Assembly (NCBI RefSeq): GCF_005860795.2
Contig: NZ_CP058350.1
Span: forward strand, 491,001-555,000
Length of the DNA: 64,000 bases
Origin: Peteryoungia desertarenae
GTDB taxonomy: Bacteria; Pseudomonadota; Alphaproteobacteria; Rhizobiales; Rhizobiaceae
Reading direction: 5' to 3'
Every line of letters starts with the position of its first letter. The first letter of the stretch is position 1. Under the pieces are notes generated by a model. That model had not been told where the DNA came from. It did no database searches and was given only the letters and a program-made list of their open reading frames with translations. The position numbers and the translations under genes were made by a program. Positions 17,781 to 25,498 of this stretch are shown one piece after another.

Positions 17781-17814
17781 TGTCAACTTTAATTGACGTA
17801 TATTCTTGTTTACA
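17781..17814. promoter_or_regulatory. Two adjacent near-consensus PpsR/CrtJ boxes between bchF and ppaA
   Basis: TGTCAACTTTAATTGACG (17781-17798) and CGTATATTCTTGTTTACA (17797-17814) each fit TGT-N12-ACA with one mismatch and sit side by side in the divergent promoter region. The first also shows the GTCAA/TTGAC dyad seen in the perfect box ahead of bchG. PpsR is encoded 1.1 kb away. Repression of bchF and possibly ppaA is inferred. Confidence 0.6.
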
Positions 17815-17927
17815 TATTGAAGGTCAGGAGTCATTGTAGCGATGCTAGCCGGCGCACCGAGGCTCCGCCAAACCGCACCGCTGAGCACTACACTTGCTCG
17901 TTTTCGGTGAGGGGGGCGTAACGCGCG

Positions 17928-18884
17928 GTGACCATGGACAGATTGTCTCAACAAGTTAGTGACCTTGATCGCCTTCCATCCGCTCACGGCAACAGTCGAA
18001 GCGTCGGAGAAACGGCCCTTGCACATCCGGCAAGCACTGCATATCTAGGGGGCTCGGAACTCGACCTACTTCGACGCATCATCCAAGGAACGGTCGCGCC
18101 CATGGCCGCCGCGAAGCTGTCATCTCGGTATGAAATCGGGCTTGAATTCGATCCCGCCTATGATGCTGCCTTGAAGACATTTCGTGAAATGGTGATCAAG
18201 AGCACGACGCGTCTGGGCACGCTTTTAGGTTTCCTGGAAGCAGATCTGCCTCCCGGCAGGCCGCCCTATTTCAAGGTTCTCTTCATTGAGGCGACAGCCC
18301 GACAGCTCGGACAGCAATGGGCTCTTGATCGCTGCGACTTCATCGACGTTACTATCGGTTCAGCGAAGCTACAGGAGGTCATTCTGTCGCTGTCGTTCGA
18401 GATGAGACTTGTCAACCCGACCCCTTCAACGCCTTTCGCAGCGATACTGACGCCGCCCGGTGAACAGCACACTCTCATGCCTCATCTCCTCGGTCTGCTC
18501 TTCGATACGCTGGAATGGGAGCGTCACGTCCTGGAGCCGAATGAATTTGGCGATCCGATATTTGCTACCACTGTTGATCAAGCAGATGTCGCTTGTATCG
18601 GCTGGAGCAATTCGGAATTGAGCGATGAATTACGTACGCTTGTGGCGAAGATCAGATTGCAGCGCAAGGATCGAAAACTTCCCTTTATAGTTGGAGGGGC
18701 AGCGGCACTCGATTCCATTGATTTCCTTGTAGGATTGGGCATTGACTGCGTATGCGACAGTGTTTACTCAGCAGCGAAAACCTGCGAAAACTACTATGAA
18801 TTACAAAGAATCAGCCGGAAGGCTCATGCGGGCGGTCAAACTGCAGTGATAAAAACCAACGGAATTGATTGGCTCACCCCATGA
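17928..18884 (+). CDS. ppaA: PpaA/AerR-type cobalamin-binding regulator of photosynthesis genes
   Basis: Known PpaA/AerR proteins bind cobalamin and modulate PpsR/CrtJ. This protein (318 residues) has a helical middle with the family's W-LDRCDFIDVTIG segment (about 131-144) and a candidate B12-ligand histidine at about residue 181 in PGEQHTL, at the start of a Rossmann-like domain. After that point it departs from the usual His-xx-Gly pattern (QHTLMPHLLG), so cobalamin binding is likely but not certain. GTG at 17928 is preferred because GAGGGGGG lies 11 bases upstream; ATG at 17934 is the alternative. It is immediately upstream of ppsR with overlapping ends, the usual arrangement in purple bacteria. 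Confidence 0.87.
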   Translation: MTMDRLSQQVSDLDRLPSAHGNSRSVGETALAHPASTAYLGGSELDLLRRIIQGTVAPMAAAKLSSRYEIGLEFDPAYDAALKTFREMVIKSTTRLGTLLGFLEADLPPGRPPYFKVLFIEATARQLGQQWALDRCDFIDVTIGSAKLQEVILSLSFEMRLVNPTPSTPFAAILTPPGEQHTLMPHLLGLLFDTLEWERHVLEPNEFGDPIFATTVDQADVACIGWSNSELSDELRTLVAKIRLQRKDRKLPFIVGGAAALDSIDFLVGLGIDCVCDSVYSAAKTCENYYELQRISRKAHAGGQTAVIKTNGIDWLTP

Positions 18885-20323
18885 AGCCCCTTAACGGTCA
18901 CAGCGGGACGGAACGTTTCAAGCTGGTTGCGAGCCTTTTTCAGACACTAGACCTGGATACGATCGGCAATTTGGTCGGTCTTGGCGCCGACATCGTCATG
19001 CTTGTTGACGATCATGACGTGGTAGCCCGCATCTTCTTTGCAGATCGCAGCTTGGAACTCTACGGTCTCGGGTCAGCCGTGGGCAAACCGCTGCGATCGC
19101 TGGTAACGATGGAATCGGCGCAGAAAATTGATTCCATGCTGTCGCGGGACCCGGATCACCACCACCCTGCGAAAGGCTATCAGGTCAATCACAGATGCGA
19201 CGGGAAACCCGACCTGCCGGTGGTGTACACGGCCCATTCAGGCAAAGACTTTCCCTATACTCTGGTTGTGGGGCGCGACCTGCGTCAGCAGATGCAGGAT
19301 CAGCAGCGCCTGGTCGAAACCCAGATGGAGCTGGAAGCCGATTATCGGGAACTGCAGGAGGCTGAAACCCGCTACCGCACTGCATTTAAAGTCTCGGCAA
19401 TCCCCCATCTGATGCTGGATGGCGAAAAGAAGATCGTCCTGGATGCAAATGCGGCTGCGATCTCGCTGCTCTCAAACGGCAACAGTATTTCTGGCAAAGC
19501 AGTCCGCGAACTTTTTCACAAGCAGGACAGAGATCGCCTGATCGACTCTCTGGGCGAAGCGCGCCACAGCGGCAGCACCATCCAGGTGGATGACCTCAGG
19601 GGATTGAAAGGCGATCGGCTCTCTGCAAGCCTGCGCTCCTATCGCGAAAACGGCGTCACCAATCTTATCCTCTCTGTCTGGCCGGCCGGCGACAAGCAAA
19701 ACGGGGTTGCCCACCGGGTTGAGAAACCGGTCATATCAAGCGCCGTCAGTCTGGCAGATTTGCCGGAAGCCGCATTGCAGACTGACCAGGATGGACAGGT
19801 TCTCGCCGCCAACACGCTCTTCCTTGACCTCATTCATGCGCCTGCCCTGAGCCAGGTCGTAGGTCGCAATGTCAGCAGCTGGTTTGCCAAGTCAGCAATC
19901 GACATGCGGGTGCTTTACGCGCGCGTTCTGGACGAACGCACGGTACGCAGCTTCTCTTCGATTCTTACAGACAATTTGTCCGGTGAACGTTCCGTCTCCG
20001 TGTCGGCACGCCTCAATCCTGACAACGGTTCCGTGCAGCTGATCATCATTCCGCAAGGCGCAGGCACAGAGCGCATTGCGCTCCAACCATCGAATGTTCC
20101 AGATCAAGCGGAAGGCTTTGCAAATCTCGTTGGAAAGGTTCCACTGAAGGATCTGATCCGCGAATCTCTGGATGTTATCGAGAAGATTTGCATCGAAGCG
20201 GCGCTCGACCAGACAAACAACAACCGAGCCTATGCGGCAGAGATCCTGGGGCTCTCCAGGCAAAGCCTCTACATCAAGCTTCGCCGCCATGGCCTGGAGG
20301 ATTACCGCCCCGGCACTTCCTGA
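18881..20323 (+). CDS. ppsR: PpsR/CrtJ transcriptional repressor
   Basis: A redox/light-responsive repressor of bch, crt and puc genes. It has PAS-like domains (about residues 25-140, 160-270 and 290-400), a coiled linker (RQQMQDQQRLVETQMELE region), and a C-terminal Fis-type helix-turn-helix (NRAYAAEILGLSRQSLYIKL). Only two cysteines are seen, about residue 106 (NHRCDG) and about 437 (EKICIEAAL) next to the HTH; a Cys in this C-terminal region is the one implicated in redox sensing in relatives. ATG at 18881 forms ATGA with the ppaA stop. A TTG 12 bases upstream is an unlikely start. Two perfect target boxes lie directly after this gene, ahead of bchG. Confidence 0.95.
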   Translation: MKPLNGHSGTERFKLVASLFQTLDLDTIGNLVGLGADIVMLVDDHDVVARIFFADRSLELYGLGSAVGKPLRSLVTMESAQKIDSMLSRDPDHHHPAKGYQVNHRCDGKPDLPVVYTAHSGKDFPYTLVVGRDLRQQMQDQQRLVETQMELEADYRELQEAETRYRTAFKVSAIPHLMLDGEKKIVLDANAAAISLLSNGNSISGKAVRELFHKQDRDRLIDSLGEARHSGSTIQVDDLRGLKGDRLSASLRSYRENGVTNLILSVWPAGDKQNGVAHRVEKPVISSAVSLADLPEAALQTDQDGQVLAANTLFLDLIHAPALSQVVGRNVSSWFAKSAIDMRVLYARVLDERTVRSFSSILTDNLSGERSVSVSARLNPDNGSVQLIIIPQGAGTERIALQPSNVPDQAEGFANLVGKVPLKDLIRESLDVIEKICIEAALDQTNNNRAYAAEILGLSRQSLYIKLRRHGLEDYRPGTS

Positions 20324-20344
20324 TCGACAGCGCGCCTGACACCT

Positions 20345-20362
20345 TGTCAATCCACGTTGACA
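20345..20362. promoter_or_regulatory. PpsR box 1 upstream of bchG
   Basis: TGTCAATCCACGTTGACA is an exact TGT-N12-ACA match with an internal TGTCAA/TTGACA dyad. It lies 22 bases after the ppsR stop and 60 bases before the bchG start. Confidence 0.8.
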
Positions 20363-20374
20363 TGGCGTCCTGAG

Positions 20375-20392
20375 TGTCAATTTTAATTGACA
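20375..20392. promoter_or_regulatory. PpsR box 2 upstream of bchG
   Basis: TGTCAATTTTAATTGACA is an exact TGT-N12-ACA match, almost fully palindromic, and extends to GTGTCAA/TTGACAC. It starts 30 bases after box 1, 30 bases before the bchG ATG. Paired boxes are the usual arrangement for cooperative PpsR/CrtJ binding. Confidence 0.85.
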
Positions 20393-20421
20393 CTCATCTC
20401 ATGCAGGCATAGCATCGCGTC

Positions 20422-21345
20422 ATGTCTTCGATACGCACCCATTTGGAGCTTGCAGGCTGGCCCTCGCCGGGCGCTGTTCTTGCTTTGCTGAAGCCGATTA
20501 CCTGGTTTCCACCAATGTGGGCTTATGCATGCGGAGCCATAGCCGTCGGCAGTTACATCGACGGTCGACTACTTCAGGTTCTGCTCGGAATCCTGCTTGC
20601 CGGCCCGCTTCTATGCGGCACCAGTCAGGCAGTCAATGACTGGTTCGATCGCGATGTAGACGCCATCAATGAACCGCATCGCGTCATCCCCTCCGGACGC
20701 GTGCCTGGTCAATGGGGCCTCCGCATCGCGATCGGCATGTCGTGCTTATCCCTCGCCGTTGCGTCGCTTCTCGGCTCCCTTGTACTGCTGGCTGCCGTTC
20801 TGGGCCTTGCATTGGCCTGGGGCTATAGCGCCCCGCCCTTCCGCTTCAAACAAAATGGCTGGATCGGCAACGGTGTCGTCGGCTTGAGTTACGAGACCCT
20901 GCCCTGGTTGACCGCTGCCGCAGCGATCCTTGGATCGACCCCTTCCTGGCAACTGACGTTAATCGCTCTGCTCTACGGAATAGGTGCCCACGGTATTCTG
21001 ACCCTGAATGACTTCAAGGCAATCAAGGGTGATCGCGAGCTCGGGATCATGACGCTGCCGGTGCAACATGGCGCCCTACCGGCTGCCATCATTGCCTGCC
21101 TCGTCATGGCGCTGCCGCAGGCGGCGATTCTCGCGCTCCTCTTTGCGTGGAGCGCCCCCTATCACGCATTCGCTGTCAGTGCCCTCCTGACCCTGCAAAT
21201 CATCTGCATGGTCCGTTTCGTTCGCGATCCTGTTCGCTATGCGGTCTGGTATTCCGCAATCGGGGTCGCACTCTATGTGAGCGGCATGATGGTCTCTGCC
21301 TTTGCACTGCGAGCAATGACAGCACCTTTTGCCATGCAGCTCTGA
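20422..21345 (+). CDS. bchG: Bacteriochlorophyll synthase
   Basis: A UbiA-superfamily prenyltransferase that attaches geranylgeranyl or phytyl pyrophosphate to bacteriochlorophyllide a. It is 307 residues with about eight to nine membrane helices and the prenyl-diphosphate-binding motif DWFDRDVDAINEP (about residues 73-85); a second acidic motif, NDFKAIKGDRE, follows near residue 195. It starts the bchG-pucC-like-bchP-small membrane protein operon under two perfect PpsR boxes. Confidence 0.96.
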   Translation: MSSIRTHLELAGWPSPGAVLALLKPITWFPPMWAYACGAIAVGSYIDGRLLQVLLGILLAGPLLCGTSQAVNDWFDRDVDAINEPHRVIPSGRVPGQWGLRIAIGMSCLSLAVASLLGSLVLLAAVLGLALAWGYSAPPFRFKQNGWIGNGVVGLSYETLPWLTAAAAILGSTPSWQLTLIALLYGIGAHGILTLNDFKAIKGDRELGIMTLPVQHGALPAAIIACLVMALPQAAILALLFAWSAPYHAFAVSALLTLQIICMVRFVRDPVRYAVWYSAIGVALYVSGMMVSAFALRAMTAPFAMQL

Positions 21346-21355
21346 GGATAGGGCA

Positions 21356-22738
21356 ATGCACCGAACAAGAGCCATCCCAGGTCCCGGCGATATCAATTCA
21401 CAAGGGCTCGGCTGGCTCTCCATTGTCCGGCTGGGCCTTATTCAAGCGGCCTTGGGCGCGATCGTCGTTTTGACGACCTCGACGCTCAATCGTGTGATGG
21501 TCGTCGAACTCGGACTTGCCGCCATGATCCCCGGCATGCTGGTTGGCATTCACTATGCGGTTCAGATATCCCGACCCGTCTGGGGTCATTGGTCAGACAC
21601 AGGCGGATCGCGCACTCTCTGGATCCTTGGAGGACTTGCTCTCCTTGCCGCTGCCGGCACAGGGGCCGCCTCGACCACTCTCGTCTTCGAACAGAATTTC
21701 ACCTTGGGTCTCAGCTTGGCGATCCTCGCTTACATCCTGATCGGCATCGGCATCGGCGCCTGTGGCACTTCGCTTCTCACGCTGATTGCGATCAAGACCG
21801 CACCGGAACGCAGAGCCGCCGCAGCAACCATTACCTGGATGATGATGATAGCCGGGATTGTGGTGAGTTCGGTTGTGACCGGTCTCAATCTGGACCCTTA
21901 CTCGCATGGCCGTCTTGTCGCAGTGACCGCCATAACAGGGGTCGTCGTCTGGACCATCGCAGCGATGGCTATCCGCGGGATAGAGAATAGACCTTCCTTC
22001 GAAGTCCGAGCGGATCGCAACAAGGCAACAAGCTTTCGCGAGAGTCTGGATGAAGTTTGGAGTGATGGAGAAGCCAGGCTTTTCACACTGTTCATTCTGG
22101 TCTCGATGCTTGCCTATGCGACACAGGATCTGATCCTTGAACCATTTGCCGGGCTGTTGTTCGACATGACACCGGGAGAGACAACGCGTCTGTCGGGTAC
22201 GCAGCACGCCGGCATTCTACTTGGGATGGCGATGGTCGGCCTGTGCAGCACCCTTTTCGGAAGACGTTATCCGGGGCTCCCGAAACTGATAATCGCTCTG
22301 GGTTGCCTTGGCTCCGCCATGGCACTCGCAGCCCTTTCGATTTCAGCTTTCTTTGCGCCGGTGTGGCCGCTGCAGATCAACGTCTTTCTGCTCGGCGCCA
22401 TGAATGGCGCATTTGCCGTTGCGGCAATTGGCACCATGATGCTGCTCGCGAGCAATGGCGCCAGTGCAAATGAAGGGATGCGCATGGGCGTATGGGGCGC
22501 AGCCCAGGCAATCTCCTTTGGCCTTGGCGGGGTTCTGGGGACCGTCCTGCTGGATCTTGGACGCCTCCTGCTTGGAGACAATCGAGAAGCATTCGCGCTG
22601 GTTTTCGGGTTCGAAGCCCTTCTCTTCCTGCTTTCAAGCCTGATTGCACTACGGATCACCGCGCACAAGAAACGCCTGAAAACTGACAATTTGCAGATAT
22701 CGTTGAATGGACAGACCGCTCCGGCACCGGCCGAATGA
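21356..22738 (+). CDS. PucC-family (BCH1) membrane protein between bchG and bchP
   Basis: A 12-helix MFS-like protein (460 residues) of the PucC/LhaA/Orf428 family. Motifs parallel LhaA: STLNRVMVVELGL in helix 1, a HWSDTGGSRTLW loop and LEPFAGLLFDMTPGETTRL in the middle. The bchG-orf428-bchP arrangement is common in purple bacteria, and this position favours the bchG-linked member over the LH2-linked PucC. A role in bacteriochlorophyll delivery or antenna assembly is inferred from the family. ATG at 21356 has GAGGA upstream and lies 10 bases after the bchG stop. Confidence 0.9.
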   Translation: MHRTRAIPGPGDINSQGLGWLSIVRLGLIQAALGAIVVLTTSTLNRVMVVELGLAAMIPGMLVGIHYAVQISRPVWGHWSDTGGSRTLWILGGLALLAAAGTGAASTTLVFEQNFTLGLSLAILAYILIGIGIGACGTSLLTLIAIKTAPERRAAAATITWMMMIAGIVVSSVVTGLNLDPYSHGRLVAVTAITGVVVWTIAAMAIRGIENRPSFEVRADRNKATSFRESLDEVWSDGEARLFTLFILVSMLAYATQDLILEPFAGLLFDMTPGETTRLSGTQHAGILLGMAMVGLCSTLFGRRYPGLPKLIIALGCLGSAMALAALSISAFFAPVWPLQINVFLLGAMNGAFAVAAIGTMMLLASNGASANEGMRMGVWGAAQAISFGLGGVLGTVLLDLGRLLLGDNREAFALVFGFEALLFLLSSLIALRITAHKKRLKTDNLQISLNGQTAPAPAE

Positions 22739-22780
22739 TGGCCAAGCCAGCACTGAAAAATGATTGAGGAGGAGCATGCC

Positions 22781-23986
22781 ATGCAGTCACTTTTCGATGT
22801 TGCGGTCATCGGCGGCGGCCCAAGCGGGGCGATCGCGGCCGAATGTCTGTCCAGGACCGGGCACCACGTTTTGCTTGTTGACCCTGACAACCGCATAAAG
22901 CCCTGCGGCGGAGCAATACCGTCGCGGGCCTTGCGGGATTTTTCGATCCCTGAACACATGCTTGTGGCTCGGGCAAACGCCGCGCGCATAATCGCGCCTT
23001 CCGGCAAAACGGTGGAGATGAGAATTGGTGATATCGGCTTCGTCGGAATGGTCGATCGCGCCACGTTCGACCCGTACCTGAGGGCGCGCGCCGAAACAGC
23101 GGGAGCAACCTATTTCAGAGGCAGGCTTGAAGACCTGGAGCAGCAGGAAGACGGAACTGTTGCGTTGACGCTTCAGAAGACGGGCCAACGGGACAGTACT
23201 ACGGCAACCAGGCTGGCCGCACGAATTGTCATCGGCGCCGATGGGGCGAACTCGGTCGTGCGCCGCCTTTCCTTTTCGAAGGGAAAGAAGCCGCCTTATG
23301 TCTTCGCCTATCATGAGATCGTTGAAAGCCCCAAAGAGACAATCGCTAACGGGTTCGAGCCGGATCGCTGCGACGTGATATATGACGGTCGCATCTCACC
23401 TGACTTCTACGGATGGGTCTTTCCCCATGGCGAATTGACATCCGTTGGATGTGGCTCCGCATCGAAGGGGCACAATCTGCGGCAGGCCACCGGAGACTTG
23501 CGTCTCGCAGCCGGTTTGGGCGAGGCGCGCACGGTCAGGCGGGAAGGAGCGCCACTTCCATTGAAGCCCATGCGGCGATGGGACAATGGACGCAATGTTC
23601 TGCTCATCGGCGACGCCGCAGGAACCGTCGCTCCATCATCGGGTGAAGGTATCTTCTATGCCATGCTCTGCGGGCAGCTCGCAGCCGATACAGTGGCAAC
23701 TTGCCTTGCGACAGGAGATACGCGCGCCCTCAAGGAGACGAGACGCCGCTTCATGCGTGATCATGGCAAGGTATTCCTGATCCTCGGCATCATGCAGGCT
23801 GTCTGGTATCGGAGTGACCGCATGCGCGAAAAATTCGTTGCCATGTGCGCAGACCCCGATGTTCAGCGTCTCACCTGGGAATCTTATCTCAACAAGCGAT
23901 TGGTCAAGCGCGATCCCTACGCACATCTTAGAGTTTTCATCAAGGATCTGAGACAATTGGTCGGCTTGCCCGCGAGACAGCAATGA
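22781..23986 (+). CDS. bchP: Geranylgeranyl diphosphate/geranylgeranyl-bacteriochlorophyll reductase
   Basis: A flavoprotein that saturates three double bonds of the geranylgeranyl tail to phytyl. FAD-binding Rossmann start DVAVIGGGPSGAIAAE, the KPCGGAIP motif and the second FAD motif LLIGDAAGTVAPSSGEG are all present. ATG at 22781 has AGGAGG at good spacing; an upstream in-frame ATG lies before that ribosome site. 401 residues. The stop overlaps the next small gene by ATGA. Confidence 0.96.
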   Translation: MQSLFDVAVIGGGPSGAIAAECLSRTGHHVLLVDPDNRIKPCGGAIPSRALRDFSIPEHMLVARANAARIIAPSGKTVEMRIGDIGFVGMVDRATFDPYLRARAETAGATYFRGRLEDLEQQEDGTVALTLQKTGQRDSTTATRLAARIVIGADGANSVVRRLSFSKGKKPPYVFAYHEIVESPKETIANGFEPDRCDVIYDGRISPDFYGWVFPHGELTSVGCGSASKGHNLRQATGDLRLAAGLGEARTVRREGAPLPLKPMRRWDNGRNVLLIGDAAGTVAPSSGEGIFYAMLCGQLAADTVATCLATGDTRALKETRRRFMRDHGKVFLILGIMQAVWYRSDRMREKFVAMCADPDVQRLTWESYLNKRLVKRDPYAHLRVFIKDLRQLVGLPARQQ

Positions 23987-24282
23987 GTTTTGTGATTTAT
24001 CTTTTCCAGTCCGGCTGGATTGCTGTCATTGCCCTTGTCATTCTCTGGGCCGAAATCGCCTTGCTCTCGGTCGCCTCCGCCGCCCCCCGGAAGCGCTTCA
24101 TGCTGCTTCTACCGAACACCCTGTCGGGCAGTTGTCTTCTGGTCGCCCTTGGCCTTGCTCTGACCGACGGCAATCTATTCGTGATCGCGGCTTTTCTCGG
24201 AGGCTCGCTCCTCAGCCACGCCGTCGACGTCGCAAGCCGATTGGCAGGTCACGCCTCGGGGTTCAAACGCCAGACGGAGTGA
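23983..24282 (+). CDS. Small membrane protein of unknown function, coupled to bchP
   Basis: 99 residues with three predicted hydrophobic segments (about 5-30, 38-58, 62-78) and a short basic tail. The ATG overlaps the bchP stop by ATGA, so it is probably co-translated with bchP under the bchG promoter. I do not recognise a named family with confidence. Position suggests a role in pigment synthesis, complex assembly or phytylation. The last 34 bases overlap the 3' end of tspO on the other strand. Confidence 0.75.
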   Translation: MSFVIYLFQSGWIAVIALVILWAEIALLSVASAAPRKRFMLLLPNTLSGSCLLVALGLALTDGNLFVIAAFLGGSLLSHAVDVASRLAGHASGFKRQTE

Positions 24283-24695
24283 TTGAGCATGGCGGCCGTG
24301 GTGACCCATAACAGATAAGGAATGAACAGGAGCGAAGCCATTGGCACAGACGACCAGGCGGTCACGATGAACCCGACGACGGACAGCCACAAGACACTGA
24401 CATCTGCGAATGCGAGATCCATACGCCGGAGCCCAAAGAACAGCCAGGACCATGCGGCATTGACCACGATCTGGATACCCCAGAACAGGAGCGGCATAGA
24501 CCAGCCGCCCTCCTGCCAGACCAGCCAGCCAGCGTAACCAATCATCAGATAGAGAAGTGTCCAGACAACAGGAAAAGCCCAATTCGGGGGCGTCCAGGAT
24601 GGTTTCTTGAGGCCGGCATACCAATCGCCTGGCTTGAACAGCGCTCCACTCGATGCCGCAGCAAGCACTATGACGGTGAAGATGACGGCAGCCAT
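24249..24695 (-). CDS. tspO: TspO/MBR family tryptophan-rich sensory protein
   Basis: A five-helix outer-membrane/membrane protein (148 residues) that binds porphyrins; in Rhodobacter TspO acts as a negative, oxygen-linked modulator of photosynthesis genes. It shows the family's Trp-rich pattern: KKPSWTPPNWAFPVVWT near residue 32, NAAWSWLFFG near 80, and a conserved LWVTTAAMLNHSVW end. It is convergent with the small bchP-linked gene and overlaps it by 34 bases. Confidence 0.94.
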   Translation of the reverse strand: MAAVIFTVIVLAAASSGALFKPGDWYAGLKKPSWTPPNWAFPVVWTLLYLMIGYAGWLVWQEGGWSMPLLFWGIQIVVNAAWSWLFFGLRRMDLAFADVSVLWLSVVGFIVTAWSSVPMASLLFIPYLLWVTTAAMLNHSVWRLNPEA

Positions 24696-24892
24696 TGCGA
24701 TCTCCTGTTTGGTTGCGATTGCCGAAGGAGACTACACACTTGCTAGATGCTGCAAAAGCAAAAGGGAGTACTTGCTGAAAATGGGGATGCCGAATTCGGA
24801 ATGAACCCGAAACCAGCGCCCGGAAAGATTGCTTGAAGAAGAAGTCTCTTGCTCTATGTTCAACTCATCAACGATCCTATGGGAGGATGAAA

Positions 24893-25282
24893 ATGCCGAA
24901 AATGACTGCTGCCTACGCACTTGCCGCATTGTTCCTGGTTCCGTCCATGGCCATGGCGCAGGAGGGCGATGTCGCCGCTGGCGAACAGGTATTCAAGAAG
25001 TGTTCCGCCTGTCACAATGTGGAAACCGACAAGAACAAGGTAGGGCCACACCTGCAGAATGTGTTTGGACGTCAGCCTGGCGCACTTGAAGGGTTCAAGT
25101 ACTCCAATGCAATGGTTGCGTTCGGAGAAGGCAAGGTCTGGGACGATGCCTTGATGACCGAATATCTCGCCAATCCGCGCGGCGTGGTGAAGGGAACCCG
25201 AATGGCCTTTGCCGGCCTTAAGGACGAAAAGGAACTTGCAGACGTCATCGCCTATCTCAAGCAGTTCAGCACGGCACAGTAA
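24893..25282 (+). CDS. cycA: Cytochrome c2
   Basis: A soluble periplasmic class I cytochrome carrying electrons between cytochrome bc1, the reaction centre cytochrome and respiration. A signal peptide is visible (about residues 1-22, ending AMAMAQ). The mature part has haem motif CSACH and the Met ligand in GTRMAFAG. The start at 24893 is chosen because GGGAGG at 24881-24886 gives 6-base spacing; ATG at 24887 directly abuts that site. 129 residues. Location between tspO and dxs, beside the pigment genes, fits service to PufC. Confidence 0.94.
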   Translation: MPKMTAAYALAALFLVPSMAMAQEGDVAAGEQVFKKCSACHNVETDKNKVGPHLQNVFGRQPGALEGFKYSNAMVAFGEGKVWDDALMTEYLANPRGVVKGTRMAFAGLKDEKELADVIAYLKQFSTAQ

Positions 25283-25290
25283 ATGACCCC

Positions 25291-25337
25291 TTGCCGGAAT
25301 TCTCGCTTGGCAGAAGTGTCAACTTGGATTCCGGCAA
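25291..25337. promoter_or_regulatory. Inverted repeat between cycA and dxs
   Basis: TTGCCGGAAT (25291-25300) and ATTCCGGCAA (25328-25337) are perfect 10-base arms around a 27-base spacer. No T-run follows, so a simple terminator for cycA is unlikely. The spacer contains a TGTCAAC half-box. An operator or RNA stem in the dxs leader is possible. Confidence 0.45.
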
Positions 25338-25340
25338 AAG

Positions 25341-25358
25341 TGTAAAAAGAAGTTTACA
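25341..25358. promoter_or_regulatory. PpsR/CrtJ box upstream of dxs
   Basis: TGTAAAAAGAAGTTTACA matches TGT-N12-ACA exactly, with a TGTAAA/TTTACA dyad. It lies 140 bases before the dxs start, implying that this dxs copy belongs to the photosynthesis regulon. Confidence 0.7.
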
Positions 25359-25498
25359 GATCGCGACACTTCCCTGATTATGTGAAAGCAAAGCCAATTG
25401 CCAGCCGATCCCACACAGACCCTATCGGTCGTGTGTAAGCCAAGGGAAACCAAAGCTATCGAATGGCACGTTGGGCTCATGCGCGGGAGGAAATCGCA

